Counted from the stretch's first letter, positions 39,570 through 49,318 are shown. The stretch is DNA of 49,574 nucleotides from Anaerolineae bacterium (GCA_023384415.1 JAHDWJ010000004.1:1-49574); one strand, 5' to 3'. Translations and numbers: made by a program. Notes: generated by a model from the letters alone, not told the origin.

Positions 39570-42500
39570 TTATCCTTCATAAGCCAGATTTGATGCCAGC
39601 CAGCGCTCCACCGTCGCCACATCCATCCCTTTGCGGGCCGCGTAGTCAGCGACCTGATCCCGGTCAATACGACCCAGGCCGAAATATTGGGATTGGGGAT
39701 GGGAGAAGTAGAAACCAGAAACCGCGGCCGCCGGCCACATGGCAAAACTCTCCGTCAGACAAATCCCTGCGTTTTTTTCCGCTTCTAACAAACAAAACAG
39801 CGTCCCCTTCTCCGTGTGATCTGGGCAGGCCGGATAACCAGGGGCCGGGCGGATCCCCTGGTATTTTTCGGCAATGAGGGCATTATTGTCCAGGTTTTCA
39901 TCCGGGGCATATCCCCAGAATTCACGCCGCACCCGCTGATGCAGATGTTCGGCAAACGCTTCCGCCAACCGGTCAGCCAGCGATTTGGCTAAGATGGCGT
40001 GATAATCATCATGGGCGGCCTCATACTGACGCACCAGTTCATCCAGGCCAATCCCCGCGGTCACGGCAAACAGCCCCAGATAATCGGACAATCCGGTTTC
40101 TATTGGGGCGATAAAGTCGGATAGGGCGTAGTTAGGACGACCAGGTGGTTTTTCCATCTGCTGGCGGAGAGTGTGGAAGGTACTCAATTGGGCTGCGCGG
40201 CTCTCATCAGCGTAGAGGATGATGTCATCACCTGCGGCGTTGGCCGGAAAAAAACCGATGACGGCGTTGGCGGTGAGCCGTTTCTCCCGTACCAGACACG
40301 CCAGCATCTCCTGGGCATCCTGGAATAGATTCCGTGCCGATTCGCCAACTATGGCATCTTCCAGGATGTGGGGATATTTGCCTGTCAGTTCCCAGGTTTT
40401 AAAAAACGGAGTCCAATCAATAAATGGGAGCAGTTCGGTCAGATCATAGTTACGCAAGACACGTACCCCGGTGAAGGTGGGCACCGGGGGTGTATAGTTG
40501 GCCCAATCGGCCTGAAATTTATTGGCCTGGGCTTCATGATGCGGCCGCAGCACCGCCCGCTCTCTTCTCCCGGCATGTTGTTGCCGTACCGTCTCATATT
40601 CCGCCTTGACGCTGCGGGCAAAATCATCCTTCTGCTCATGGCTGATCAACGCTGAAGCTACCCCCACCGCCCGCGACGCATCTACCACATGCACCACTGG
40701 CCCGTTGTGATATTCCGGCTCAATCTTCACCGCCGTATGAATCTTCGAGGTGGTCGCCCCGCCAATAAGCAAGGGCAGGGTGATCCCTTCCCGCTGCATC
40801 TCACGGGCTACATGGCGCATTTCTTCTAGCGATGGGGTAATTAGCCCGCTCAGGCCGATGATGTCTACCTGCTCCTGACGGGCTGTTTCCAAGATTTTGG
40901 TCGTAGGCACCATTACCCCCAGATCAATCACCTCGTACCCGTTGCATTGCAGCACCACCCCGACGATGTTTTTGCCGATGTCATGCACATCCCCTTTGAC
41001 TGTCGCCATGAGGATTTTGCCGTTGTTTTGCTGCTGTCCGGTGGCCTCTTTTTCCGCTTCCATGTAGGGAATGAGGTGAGCCACGGCCTGTTTCATCACC
41101 CGCGCACTTTTAACCACCTGGGGCAGGAACATCTTGCCCTGCCCAAACAGGTCGCCGACGATGTTCATGCCATCCATGAGCGGCCCTTCGATGACGTGCA
41201 GCGGCCGCGCTGCCAACAACCGCGCCTCTTCCGTATCTTCAATGATGTAATCGGTAATCCCTTGCACCAGGGCATGGGCCAGGCGTTGGGCCACCGGCCA
41301 TTCCCGCCAGCTTAAATCTTTCTCCTGTCGTTTGCCTTCTCCCCTGACGGTTTCCGCCAGGGCTACCAGCCGCTCGGTGGCATCAGGGCAGCGGTTGAAC
41401 AGCACATCTTCGACATGGGTCAGCAGCTCTTTGTCCACCTCTTCGTAAACGGCCAACTGCCCGGCATTGACAATCCCCATATCCATTCCAGCCTGAATGG
41501 CGTGGTAAAGGAAGGCGGCGTGGATGGCTTCGCGCACCGGGTCGTTGCCGCGAAAACTGAAGGAGATGTTGCTGACCCCGCCGCTGATGTAAGCGTGGGG
41601 CAAATTTTGTTTGATCCAGCGTACCGCTTCGATGTAGGCCAGGCCGTACTCGTTGTGTTCTTCGATACCGGTGGCGATAGCGAAAATGTTGGGGTCGAAG
41701 ATGATGTCTTCGGGGGGGAAACCGACCTGCTCGGTGAGAATGCGGTAGGCCCGTTGGCAAATCTCGATTTTACGCTGCACCGTGTCTGCCTGTCCCTGTT
41801 CATCAAAAGCCATGACAATCGCGGCCGCGCCATACCTTCTAGCCAGTTTCGCATGATGAATAAACTCAGCCTCCCCTTCCTTCATGCTAATCGAGTTGAT
41901 AATCGGTTTGCCCTGCACACATTTCAACCCCGCCTCAATGACCGACCATTTGGACGAGTCAATGACCACCGGCACACGGGCGATATCTGGCTCAGTAGCG
42001 ATGAGGTTGAGGAAGCGGGTCATGGCCGCTTCGGCGTCGAGCATCCCCTCGTCCATGTTGATGTCAATCATCTGCGCCCCGTTTTCTACCTGCTGCCGGG
42101 CCACGCTCAACGCCTCTTCATACTGACCGTTGAGGATCAGCTTGGCAAAGCGGCGCGACCCGGTCACATTGGTGCGCTCACCAATGTTGACAAAGTTCAG
42201 TTCGGGGGTGACGGTCAACGCTTCCAGCCCACTCAGGCGCAGATGGCGCGGCACAACGGGGGGCACACGGGGAGCGATCTCCTCAATTGCCTGGCTGAAC
42301 AGCTTGATGTAGGCCGGGGTCGTGCCACAGCACCCCCCAACGACATTGACAAAGCCGCTCTCAGCCATCTCCCGCAGGACAGCGGTCATATTTTCTGGGG
42401 TATCATCGTAGCCGCCGAAAGCATTAGGCAGACCGGCGTTGGGGTAGACGCTGACGAAACAATCAGCCAGTTCGGACAGCTCTTCAACATAAGCTCGCAG

Positions 42501-43259
42501 CTCTTTGGCTCCCAGGGCACAATTAAGCCCCACGATAAGGGGCTGAGCGTGGCGAATGGCGTGCCAGAAGGCGGCGGTGGTTTGCCCGGAGAGGGTGCGG
42601 CCGCTGGCATCAGTAATGGTGCCAGAGATCATAATCGGCACATCCACGCCCCGCTCCTCAAGCAGTTGTTTCACGGCAAAGATAGCCGCTTTGGCGTTGA
42701 GGGTGTCGAAGATGGTTTCGATAAGCAGGATGTCGGCTCCGCCATCAAGGAGACCAGAAGCAGCGGTGTGGTACGCGGCCGCGAGTTCAGCAAACGTCAC
42801 ATTACGGTAGCCAGGATCATTCACATCTGGCGAGATAGAAGCCGTGCGATTGGTTGGTCCCAGTGAGCCAGCGACAAAACGAGGCGTGAATGCTGAGGAC
42901 TGAGGGCTGAGTGCTGCGATGGCTTCGCGGGCGAGTTTGGCTGCCTCATAATTAACCTCATAGGCCAGATGCTCTGTCTGGTAATCAGCCTGGGAGATGG
43001 CCGTGCCATTAAAGGTGTTCGTTGTGATAATATCGGCCCCAGCCTGGAGATAAGCAGTATAAATAGCTTTAATAATCTCCGGTTGAGTTAGATTCAGAAT
43101 TTCATTATTCCCTTGCAAATCCAATGGGTGGGCAGCAAACCGTTCCCCACGAAAATCAGCTTCGCCTAATTGATACGTTTGCAGCATACTCCCCATCGCT
43201 CCGTCCAGGATAAGGATACGGGATTGCAGGGTTTGTTTAAGTTGATCCGTTTTATTCAT
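39570..43259 (-). CDS. metH: Cobalamin-dependent methionine synthase
   Basis: About 1,229 residues with all four modules in order: homocysteine domain (DGAMGSMLQ; zinc cysteines in [11 protein letters not shown] and [10 protein letters not shown]), folate domain ([18 protein letters not shown]), cobalamin domain ([16 protein letters not shown], whose His759 is the cobalt ligand) and the AdoMet reactivation domain ([16 protein letters not shown]). It methylates homocysteine from methyl-tetrahydrofolate through B12. I chose the ATG at 43259 (GAGG six bases upstream); longer in-frame starts run back through the riboswitch and are spurious. Expression is controlled by the SAM-I riboswitch and terminator at 43318-43458. 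A dispersed intergenic repeat word seems to be embedded in frame at 42887-42916. Confidence 0.97.
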   Translation of the reverse strand: MNKTDQLKQTLQSRILILDGAMGSMLQTYQLGEADFRGERFAAHPLDLQGNNEILNLTQPEIIKAIYTAYLQAGADIITTNTFNGTAISQADYQTEHLAYEVNYEAAKLAREAIAALSPQSSAFTPRFVAGSLGPTNRTASISPDVNDPGYRNVTFAELAAAYHTAASGLLDGGADILLIETIFDTLNAKAAIFAVKQLLEERGVDVPIMISGTITDASGRTLSGQTTAAFWHAIRHAQPLIVGLNCALGAKELRAYVEELSELADCFVSVYPNAGLPNAFGGYDDTPENMTAVLREMAESGFVNVVGGCCGTTPAYIKLFSQAIEEIAPRVPPVVPRHLRLSGLEALTVTPELNFVNIGERTNVTGSRRFAKLILNGQYEEALSVARQQVENGAQMIDINMDEGMLDAEAAMTRFLNLIATEPDIARVPVVIDSSKWSVIEAGLKCVQGKPIINSISMKEGEAEFIHHAKLARRYGAAAIVMAFDEQGQADTVQRKIEICQRAYRILTEQVGFPPEDIIFDPNIFAIATGIEEHNEYGLAYIEAVRWIKQNLPHAYISGGVSNISFSFRGNDPVREAIHAAFLYHAIQAGMDMGIVNAGQLAVYEEVDKELLTHVEDVLFNRCPDATERLVALAETVRGEGKRQEKDLSWREWPVAQRLAHALVQGITDYIIEDTEEARLLAARPLHVIEGPLMDGMNIVGDLFGQGKMFLPQVVKSARVMKQAVAHLIPYMEAEKEATGQQQNNGKILMATVKGDVHDIGKNIVGVVLQCNGYEVIDLGVMVPTTKILETARQEQVDIIGLSGLITPSLEEMRHVAREMQREGITLPLLIGGATTSKIHTAVKIEPEYHNGPVVHVVDASRAVGVASALISHEQKDDFARSVKAEYETVRQQHAGRRERAVLRPHHEAQANKFQADWANYTPPVPTFTGVRVLRNYDLTELLPFIDWTPFFKTWELTGKYPHILEDAIVGESARNLFQDAQEMLACLVREKRLTANAVIGFFPANAAGDDIILYADESRAAQLSTFHTLRQQMEKPPGRPNYALSDFIAPIETGLSDYLGLFAVTAGIGLDELVRQYEAAHDDYHAILAKSLADRLAEAFAEHLHQRVRREFWGYAPDENLDNNALIAEKYQGIRPAPGYPACPDHTEKGTLFCLLEAEKNAGICLTESFAMWPAAAVSGFYFSHPQSQYFGLGRIDRDQVADYAARKGMDVATVERWLASNLAYEG

Positions 43260-43317
43260 CATGCGCCTCAGAGAAGACCTGATGGGTTTTAGAAACTTGA
43301 CAGGTCTGGAACATTGC

Positions 43318-43344
43318 AAAAAAAAACCTCTCATAGCGAGAGGT
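43318..43344 (-). terminator. Intrinsic terminator of the metH riboswitch
   Basis: On the minus strand ACCTCTC pairs with GAGAGGT across a 5-base loop (arms 43338-43344 and 43326-43332), followed by nine Ts (43326-43318). The 5' arm can instead pair with GAGAGG at the 3' end of the aptamer P1 (43359-43364), forming the anti-terminator. Confidence 0.92.
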
Positions 43345-43359
43345 GATATTGTTATCTGC

Positions 43360-43458
43360 CTCTCATCTTTCAGACCCATGTCTGACGGAATTAGCACCTG
43401 CTTTTTCAAGTGGTTGCCGAGGTTTCATAGGGCCGTTCCCTCCACCTCTCTGGATGAG
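43360..43458 (-). ncRNA. SAM-I riboswitch aptamer upstream of metH
   Basis: The minus-strand sequence matches the SAM-I (S box) consensus at every landmark: 5' P1 strand CTCATC (43458-43453), CAGAGAGGTGGAGGGA, GGCCCTATGAAACC, CGGCAACC, GGTGCTAATTCC and the 3' P1 strand GATGAG (43367-43362). With the terminator right behind it, the expected behaviour is premature termination when S-adenosylmethionine is high, which suits a methionine synthase gene. Confidence 0.97.
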
Positions 43459-43485
43459 TTGTTTATTTTGCTTTTCTACGATAGA

Positions 43486-43514
43486 AGTTTAGTATGTTGG
43501 TTGGAAATCGTCAA
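43486..43514 (-). promoter_or_regulatory. Probable metH promoter
   Basis: TTGACG (43514-43509) and TAAACT (43491-43486) are separated by exactly 17 bases on the minus strand. A start about 7 bases beyond the -10 box would fall some 20 bases before the first base of the SAM-I aptamer. Confidence 0.6.
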
Positions 43515-43539
43515 ACCGGCTTAGAAAATTGGAGGGCAT

Positions 43540-44526
43540 GTGGGAAAAGTGGTGATAACAGGGATTACCGGGTTTGTGGGGGGGGCGATGGCACGAGCGG
43601 CCGCGGCCGCCGGGCATGAATTGGTTGCTTTGGTTCGTCCCACGTCCCGGCGGGAGTATCTGGCCGATTTGCCCATCCGGTGGCACAGCGGCGATGTGAC
43701 TAAGCCGGAAACATTGCACGGGCTGCTGGACGGAGCGGATGGGTTGATTCATGCCGCTGGGATGTTAGGGCAGACAGGTGTCCCCGAATCACGCTATTTT
43801 GCTCTCCATGAACAAGGCACCGTCAATATCCTGGCTGAAGCGGAAAAAGCGGGGGTAAGTCGCATCTTGTACGTGAGCAGCCCTGGCATTCTTGGCCCCA
43901 TCAGCGGCCCCCCGGCTGAGGAGACGGCCCCGTTCGCCCCAACCAACAGTTATGAACGAAGCAAAGCGGCCGCAGAGCAGGCGGTGCAAATTTTTATCCG
44001 GGCCGGGCTGCCGGTCATCATCGTGCGGCCGGAATTTATCTACGGGCCGGGGGATTATCATGTTTTGGGTCTGTTCCAGGCGGTGGCTAAAGGGCGGTTT
44101 TTCACCATCGGTGGGGGGCAGGCTCACTGTCATCCGACCTTTATTGAGGATGCGGTACAGGGAATGATGTTGGCTTTCACAAAGGGGGTGGTAGGGGAGA
44201 TTTACCATATTGCCGGACCAACCCCGGTGACGTTTCAGGAGTTGGGGCGAACGATTGCGGCCGCGCTCAACGTGCCCGCTCCCCGCTACAACATACCCCA
44301 TTGGTTAGCCCTGGCCGGGGCTGCCGGCTTAGAAATGGTGGGGAAAATAAGCGGCTGGCGCCCCCCCCTCAGCCGCAGCGGGGTGGCCTTCTTCACCCAA
44401 AACCGCCACTTCTCCTGGCAAAAAGCCTACCACCACCTCGGCTACACCCCCCAATACGATCTATTACAAGGTGTCAAAACCACCATCGCCTGGTACCGGG
44501 ACAGGAGCTTATTGGAAAACCCATGA
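43540..44526 (+). CDS. NAD-dependent epimerase/dehydratase family protein
   Basis: A 328-residue extended SDR. The nucleotide loop is TGITGFVGG (residues 7-15); YVSSPGILGP holds the catalytic Ser/Thr region and NSYERSKAAAEQ the YxxxK. The later GRFFTIGGGQAHCHPTFIED is typical of 3-beta-HSD/isomerase-like or hopanoid-associated sugar epimerase relatives (substrate-side motif HxTxIED). The substrate is unknown. It starts with GTG preceded by GGAGG; an overlapping ATG two bases earlier is out of frame. It is divergent from metH with only about 26 bp between this start and the metH -35 box. Four GCGGCCGC copies, two overlapping. Confidence 0.9.
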   Translation: MGKVVITGITGFVGGAMARAAAAAGHELVALVRPTSRREYLADLPIRWHSGDVTKPETLHGLLDGADGLIHAAGMLGQTGVPESRYFALHEQGTVNILAEAEKAGVSRILYVSSPGILGPISGPPAEETAPFAPTNSYERSKAAAEQAVQIFIRAGLPVIIVRPEFIYGPGDYHVLGLFQAVAKGRFFTIGGGQAHCHPTFIEDAVQGMMLAFTKGVVGEIYHIAGPTPVTFQELGRTIAAALNVPAPRYNIPHWLALAGAAGLEMVGKISGWRPPLSRSGVAFFTQNRHFSWQKAYHHLGYTPQYDLLQGVKTTIAWYRDRSLLENP

Positions 44527-44529
44527 AGT

Positions 44530-44799
44530 TTAAGCATAAGGGAGATAGTCAACATCTTCAGTAGTGTAGCCACAGAATAGGCAGCAGTTAAACTCACGGG
44601 AGATTACTGCCCCACACTCAGGACAATCTTTTGCTGGAACAGTATATTTGCCATCTTGAACACCATCTCGTAGATCAATTTCTATTATTTTGTCAATGAT
44701 ATCTTGATTGGTGACGTCTAATTTCTGGCAAATAATTTCCGTAAGGGCTATGATGGTAAATGAGATCAATAATATCCATGACCCTTTTCTCCTATTCAC
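44530..44799 (-). CDS. Small membrane protein with C-terminal zinc ribbon
   Basis: An 89-residue protein: one transmembrane helix (about residues 8-25), a charged helical segment, then CPECGAVISREFNCCLFCGY, a CxxC...CxxC zinc ribbon. The family is not recognised. It starts with GTG one base after the stop of the giant kinase gene on the same strand, so it is probably translated from the kinase mRNA by re-initiation. Base composition is more AT-rich than the neighbours and the gene has no GCGGCCGC octamer. It converges with the epimerase gene with only 3 bp between the two ends. Confidence 0.7.
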   Translation of the reverse strand: MNRRKGSWILLISFTIIALTEIICQKLDVTNQDIIDKIIEIDLRDGVQDGKYTVPAKDCPECGAVISREFNCCLFCGYTTEDVDYLPYA

Positions 44800-44800
44800 T

Positions 44801-47800
44801 TCATTCTTGCGGAATGAGTATTGTCTGACCGGGGCGAATCAGGTTGGCATCATTGACAGAACGGCCATTGGCCCCCATCAGGGCTTCCAGGGTGAGGCCA
44901 TAACGAGCGGCAATAGCGGTCATCGTTTCCCCGGCGGCCACCGTGTGGCTAAAAAAGCTGGTTAAGGTATCCTCAGCCGAGACGGACCCCCCACACAAAG
45001 CAGATTCACGGGGGTAGTTACCACCAGTGGGGGCGGAGGGGGCGGCTGGGGCATTGGCTGGCAGCGGCCGCACCTCTACCGTGTCGAAATGGATATGGAT
45101 ATACGGCTCGTCCAGGGTGCCGATATAAAAGCCGATGTGCGCGGCCGCGTACTCCCCATCTACCGCCTGCCCCACCAGCTCCCCATTAACAAACAGGGCA
45201 AAAGCCGGGCCATTGGCAACCACCGCCAACCGATCCGTCAGCCCAGGTTCGTGGCCGCGTAAGCTATCAACCGCCCCTTCGGCCATCAAACGGAGACCGC
45301 CGCTCCCACTTTTGAGAAGCTGCCATGTTTGCCCCAACGGAGAGACAACCAGGGCATAATAGTCATTGCCCGAGACCCGGAACGCCAATCCGTACCGGTA
45401 ACTGCCCGCCCCCGTCTCTGTGGCCGCCACAAAAACATCTATTTGGGCCACATAATCGGCGGCCGCAACCGTTTGATCCACAAAAAGACAGCTATCGCTG
45501 CCCCGGATTTGCATGTGGTAAAAGTCGGTGGGGTGATACCCATAAAAATAGGGGCCAATCGGTTGGCGGGCCTGCCACCAACCGCTGTTAATGTCAGCAA
45601 ACGTATCCCGCAGCAGAACAGTTTCATCCGCTTCATCTACCCGGTTGGCGGCGCAGCGGATACCGGCATTGGCAAACATGATGCTGCTGTCCGGGTCGCC
45701 TACCGCTCGGAATAACAGGTCGTTTTGGAAATTGTTGGCCCCACCGCGCAGCACTTTTTGCCCGTCAGGTACGGCAGTGTGGGGGGTATCTACCCATTCC
45801 CACACGTTCCCCGCCATGTCATACGCCCCGGCATAGCTCCGGTTGGTGAGGATGGCCCCAACGGGGTAGGTGCCGCTGGCTGGCAGGGAGACCGCGGCCG
45901 CATTGTTGCCCCAGGGATACCGCCAGCCGATAGGCCCCCGTGCGGCCGCTTCCCATTCTGCTTCAGTTGGCAGCCGCTTACCCGCCCAGGCACAGTACGC
46001 GGCCGCCTCCGCCCACCTCACCCCTTCTACTGGATGCCCGGCCAGGGCTGTAGGCATGGTGCCCCCACTCCAACTAGCGGGTGCGGCCGTGCCCGTCGCC
46101 TGGACAAACGCCCCGTATTGGCTGTTCGTCACCTCAAACATATCCAACCAAAAAGCAGCCAGATCAGCCGTTTGGGCCGCCCCGATGGGATAGGTACCCT
46201 CTTTCACCGGCACCATATTGGCCGGATCAGCCGGAGGGGTGGTCGGGGTCGGTGAAGGTTCACTGGTGGGGACGGGAGAGGGCGTTGGATTATGATCATG
46301 GCTGACTGGCGTCGTGGGGGCTGGCGTTGGCGCAACCATGGCCACCGTCGTAGCCGCCGGCACAACGGTAAAAGCATCCTCACCCACCCGACGCACCGCT
46401 ACCCGGGTGTAATGCACATGAACCAGAGTCTCATCCTCAGAAGTCACATAAAAGCCAATATCGCCGCTGGTCAGAGCATCATCCTCTACCAGGCTGATAG
46501 GCTGCTCATTTAGCAGTAGGGCCAACTGTGCCCCTTTCAGGTGAATAAGAAAGACATTCTCTCCTAGCTCAGGGGTAATGGCGTTACTTTCCCCTTCGGC
46601 CAGAATGGTGAACCCATTAGAGCTGTGGCGGCTGATTTGCCAGCGGCCGCTCCGTGGCGCTATAGCAAACAGATAATAGTTGCTCCCGGTACGCCGGGCT
46701 ATCACCCCATACCAAAACTCACCGGCGGTAGTTTCGGTATGGTTAACAAAGGCATGTACTTCAATGGTTACATCATCAAATTGCAAGCTCGGATAAGCGG
46801 CCTGATTGAACCCGGCCGAATGGAGTTCCACATGGTAATAATCAGGTGGATGGTAGCCGATAAACCCTACATCCCCATAGGCGGTCGGCCAGCCCGAATC
46901 GGGATTGGTAAAATCATCAAAATAAAGCAGGCTGGGGTCTGGCCCCATTTCCACTTCGCGCACCTGTATCGAATCATAATGGATATGGGCCAGGGATTGG
47001 ACGAACGTTTCGACGTAAAAACCAATTTCCCCCTGGGTGTAGCGGCTGTCACGCAGTTGGGCTACAACCAGGTTGTTGATATGGAATACCAGGCGATCCC
47101 CACTGGCATCCACACGCAAGGTGTCATTTTGGCTCAGGCCGCGCAAACTATTATGGCTGCCTTCAGCCAAAACGGTCTGGCTGCCCCCATCCTGGCGAAA
47201 TACCTGCCAGTTTTGTTGCAATGGGGAGATGGTGAAGCCATAGAAATTATCTCCCTGGCGACGAAAGGCCAGGCCATAGCGGAAAGCATCGTTAGGGGTA
47301 TCGGTGTGATCAATCCGTACTTCAACTTCAATGGTGTAATCATTATGGCCGGGGTTACGGAAAACGGTGGTGACGGCGTTGGGGCGAAACACCTCAACAT
47401 GGTAATCCCCAGGGGGGTGGTAGCCAAAAATGCCTGTTTCACTATTACCCGTAGGCCAGCCACTTTCGGGGTCGGTGAAATCATCTCTCAGGTACAGGCT
47501 ATCATCAGGGACAACAGTGACCGCATCGGGGTTGGCGGCGCAGCGAATGCCCGCGGCCGCATACACTCCAGGCACATTGGGATCCCCAATAAGCCGGTAA
47601 GCCATGTCGCGCAGCAGGCCATATTGCCCGCCACGTAAGACCTCTTGCCCCTGGGGTACCGGGCTATATGGCTCTATGACCCATTCCCACACATTACCGG
47701 CCATGTCATAAATGCCAAAGGGGGACCGGTTCTGGCTCTGGCTGCCGACGGGATAGGTGCTGGCACGAGGCAGGGTGACGAGGTTGGCACTTTCTCCCCA

Positions 47801-49318
47801 GGGGTAGAGCAGCCCGGCGCGGCCGCGAGCCGCCACTTCCCACTCCGCTTCGGTAGGCAGCCGTTTGCCCTGCCAATCACAATACTCTTCGGCAAAGGTA
47901 AAAGGGATGCCCTGCACGGGATGATTTTCTTGCCCGGTGGGGAAGCTGCTGCCAGACCAACCTGAGGGAAACCCTTCACCCCCATCGGCCAGGTAAGCAG
48001 CATATTCGGCATTGCTCACTTCTCGTTTATCCAGCCAGAAATCGCTCAAGACAATTTGTTGCACAGGGGCATAATTGCTGCCTGGGTTGTTTGCGCCAAC
48101 GGTGTAGCTGCCGCCGGGGATCAGGGCCATCCCCTGGGTAGTGGCCTGGGGACCAGCCAGGTTGTCTCGGTTCAGCAAGAATACAACGGCCACAATGATC
48201 CCTCCCAGCAACAGGCAGCCCCCAAGAAGGCCCCCTACCAGCAGCAGAGGGCGGCGGCCGCGTGTGGGCGTGGCTGAGGGCGAGGATGCGGCCGCGTCAG
48301 AGCCAGTCGTTGGGGGATGAACCATCGTTGCCGGGGTGGGGTTCACCGTTGTCGGCAGTGGGGGGGTAATCGTCGGGGCAGGAAAAGGGGACATCACCTC
48401 AGTTGCTTCAACGGGCGTGGGGGCAATCCCGGAGAGGGAACGCATCTGCTGGCTAGAACCGATAACTACTGAGCGCAAGGCGTTAGCCATCTCGTTGGCA
48501 GAGTTAAACCGCTGAGCTGGCTCTTTGGCTAACGCTTTACCGATAATTTCCACCAGTGAAGAAGGGGTGTTCCGATTGATAGCCCGAATATCAGGCACCG
48601 GGTCATTGACGTGCTGAAGCAGCACCGAAACAAAGGAATCCCCATCAAAGGGTCGGCGGCCGCTGACCATTTCATACAGCATCACGCCCAAAGCATAAAT
48701 ATCGGTGCGGTGGTCCACCTGGATATTGCGGGCCTGCTCTGGGGACATATAAGCCGCGGTGCCAATGGCCGCCCCAGTAGCGGTGAAATTTTGCCCACTC
48801 ATCAGCCGGGCAATGCCAAAATCCATCAAAATTGGCTCGCCGTCCGGGTTTAGCATCACATTGGACGGCTTCAAATCCCGGTGAATGAGGCCGCGTTGAT
48901 GGGCATAATCCACCGCGTCACAAATAATCGCCATAAGCTGGGTAGCTTCTCGTAAGCTCATCCGCTGCCCGGCACTGTTTAACGCTTTGAGGCGGGCTTC
49001 CAGGGTGACACCTTCTACATATTCCATCACCATGTAGTAGGTGCCGCTGTCCTGGTTAAAATCGTGAACCTGGTAAATATTGGGGTGGCGCAGTTGGGCG
49101 ACGGCGGCCGCTTCCTGCTCAAAGCGGCCAAAAAAGGTGGGGTCGGTGGAGAGGTGGGGGTGGATAATTTTGATAGCGACGGTGCGTTTGAGGTTAGGGT
49201 CGCTGGCTTTGTAGACCGAGGACATTCCCCCCTGCCCTAACAAACTTTCTAGCTGGTAGCGGCCGCCGATTATATCTCCAGGTTGAAAAATGCGGGTAGA
49301 ACCGGTGGGTATGCTCAT
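44801..49318 (-). CDS. Ser/Thr protein kinase fused to two FGE-like domains, three beta-sandwich repeats and LysM
   Basis: A 1,505-residue signalling protein. Residues 1-290: Hanks-type kinase (LLGQGGMSSVY, K50, HRDLKPSN with D148, MDFGIARL, AAYMSPEQ). About 358-380: one transmembrane helix. About 397-593: formylglycine-generating-enzyme-like domain (KRLPTEAEWEVAARG, YDMAGNVWEWV). About 600-795 and 800-985: beta-sandwich repeats that start DDFTDPESGWPT / DDFTNPDSGWPT. Then a Pro/Thr linker, a second FGE-like domain (about 1033-1232, KRLPTEAEWEAAARG), a third sandwich (1240-1420), and C-terminal LysM (1456-1505, VAAGETMTAIAARYG). The outer part probably senses or binds peptidoglycan or sugars. 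Both FGE-like domains lack the GGSW and catalytic Cys context, so are likely structural. Confidence 0.92.
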   Translation of the reverse strand: MSIPTGSTRIFQPGDIIGGRYQLESLLGQGGMSSVYKASDPNLKRTVAIKIIHPHLSTDPTFFGRFEQEAAAVAQLRHPNIYQVHDFNQDSGTYYMVMEYVEGVTLEARLKALNSAGQRMSLREATQLMAIICDAVDYAHQRGLIHRDLKPSNVMLNPDGEPILMDFGIARLMSGQNFTATGAAIGTAAYMSPEQARNIQVDHRTDIYALGVMLYEMVSGRRPFDGDSFVSVLLQHVNDPVPDIRAINRNTPSSLVEIIGKALAKEPAQRFNSANEMANALRSVVIGSSQQMRSLSGIAPTPVEATEVMSPFPAPTITPPLPTTVNPTPATMVHPPTTGSDAAASSPSATPTRGRRPLLLVGGLLGGCLLLGGIIVAVVFLLNRDNLAGPQATTQGMALIPGGSYTVGANNPGSNYAPVQQIVLSDFWLDKREVSNAEYAAYLADGGEGFPSGWSGSSFPTGQENHPVQGIPFTFAEEYCDWQGKRLPTEAEWEVAARGRAGLLYPWGESANLVTLPRASTYPVGSQSQNRSPFGIYDMAGNVWEWVIEPYSPVPQGQEVLRGGQYGLLRDMAYRLIGDPNVPGVYAAAGIRCAANPDAVTVVPDDSLYLRDDFTDPESGWPTGNSETGIFGYHPPGDYHVEVFRPNAVTTVFRNPGHNDYTIEVEVRIDHTDTPNDAFRYGLAFRRQGDNFYGFTISPLQQNWQVFRQDGGSQTVLAEGSHNSLRGLSQNDTLRVDASGDRLVFHINNLVVAQLRDSRYTQGEIGFYVETFVQSLAHIHYDSIQVREVEMGPDPSLLYFDDFTNPDSGWPTAYGDVGFIGYHPPDYYHVELHSAGFNQAAYPSLQFDDVTIEVHAFVNHTETTAGEFWYGVIARRTGSNYYLFAIAPRSGRWQISRHSSNGFTILAEGESNAITPELGENVFLIHLKGAQLALLLNEQPISLVEDDALTSGDIGFYVTSEDETLVHVHYTRVAVRRVGEDAFTVVPAATTVAMVAPTPAPTTPVSHDHNPTPSPVPTSEPSPTPTTPPADPANMVPVKEGTYPIGAAQTADLAAFWLDMFEVTNSQYGAFVQATGTAAPASWSGGTMPTALAGHPVEGVRWAEAAAYCAWAGKRLPTEAEWEAAARGPIGWRYPWGNNAAAVSLPASGTYPVGAILTNRSYAGAYDMAGNVWEWVDTPHTAVPDGQKVLRGGANNFQNDLLFRAVGDPDSSIMFANAGIRCAANRVDEADETVLLRDTFADINSGWWQARQPIGPYFYGYHPTDFYHMQIRGSDSCLFVDQTVAAADYVAQIDVFVAATETGAGSYRYGLAFRVSGNDYYALVVSPLGQTWQLLKSGSGGLRLMAEGAVDSLRGHEPGLTDRLAVVANGPAFALFVNGELVGQAVDGEYAAAHIGFYIGTLDEPYIHIHFDTVEVRPLPANAPAAPSAPTGGNYPRESALCGGSVSAEDTLTSFFSHTVAAGETMTAIAARYGLTLEALMGANGRSVNDANLIRPGQTILIPQE

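Larger units (their letters stand above)
462..49266. repeat. Interspersed octameric palindrome GCGGCCGC, about 103 copies
   Basis: Reading the window by eye, GCGGCCGC occurs about 103 times from 462-469 to 49259-49266, about one per 480 bp. At the local base composition one to three would be expected. Copies lie mostly inside genes and in all three codon frames: Ala-Ala-Ala (SDR, 13477 and 13483), Arg-Pro (29181) and Gly-Arg (462, 993). A few are intergenic (8048) or in the RHS remnant (5469, 6470). Variants with a different last base (GCGGCCGA, GCGGCCGT, GCGGCCGG) number only about ten. Three pairs overlap or nearly abut (13477/13483, 43597/43603, 29181/29201). The behaviour matches a highly iterated palindrome such as HIP1 of cyanobacteria (GCGATCGC), which is absent here. 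Its function is unknown. Confidence 0.9.

Noticed and set aside
41415..42866. Plus-strand open frame of 483 codons
   Set aside because: It lies wholly antisense to metH, whose domains are intact, and its translation resembles no protein. GC-rich coding DNA commonly leaves such shadows.
43260..43409. N-terminal extension of metH by 50 residues
   Set aside because: Its DNA is the SAM-I aptamer and terminator; the true start has its own ribosome site.
46625..47638. Plus-strand open frame of 337 codons
   Set aside because: It is antisense to the kinase/FGE fusion across well-conserved beta-sandwich repeats and has no domain of its own.
462..49266. Cyanobacterial HIP1 (GCGATCGC)
   Set aside because: I saw no copies of that octamer; the iterated palindrome here is GCGGCCGC.
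44801..49318. Active formylglycine-generating enzyme for a nearby sulfatase
   Set aside because: No sulfatase gene is present, and neither FGE-like domain shows the GGSW and catalytic cysteine context near its end, so a structural or binding role is likelier.
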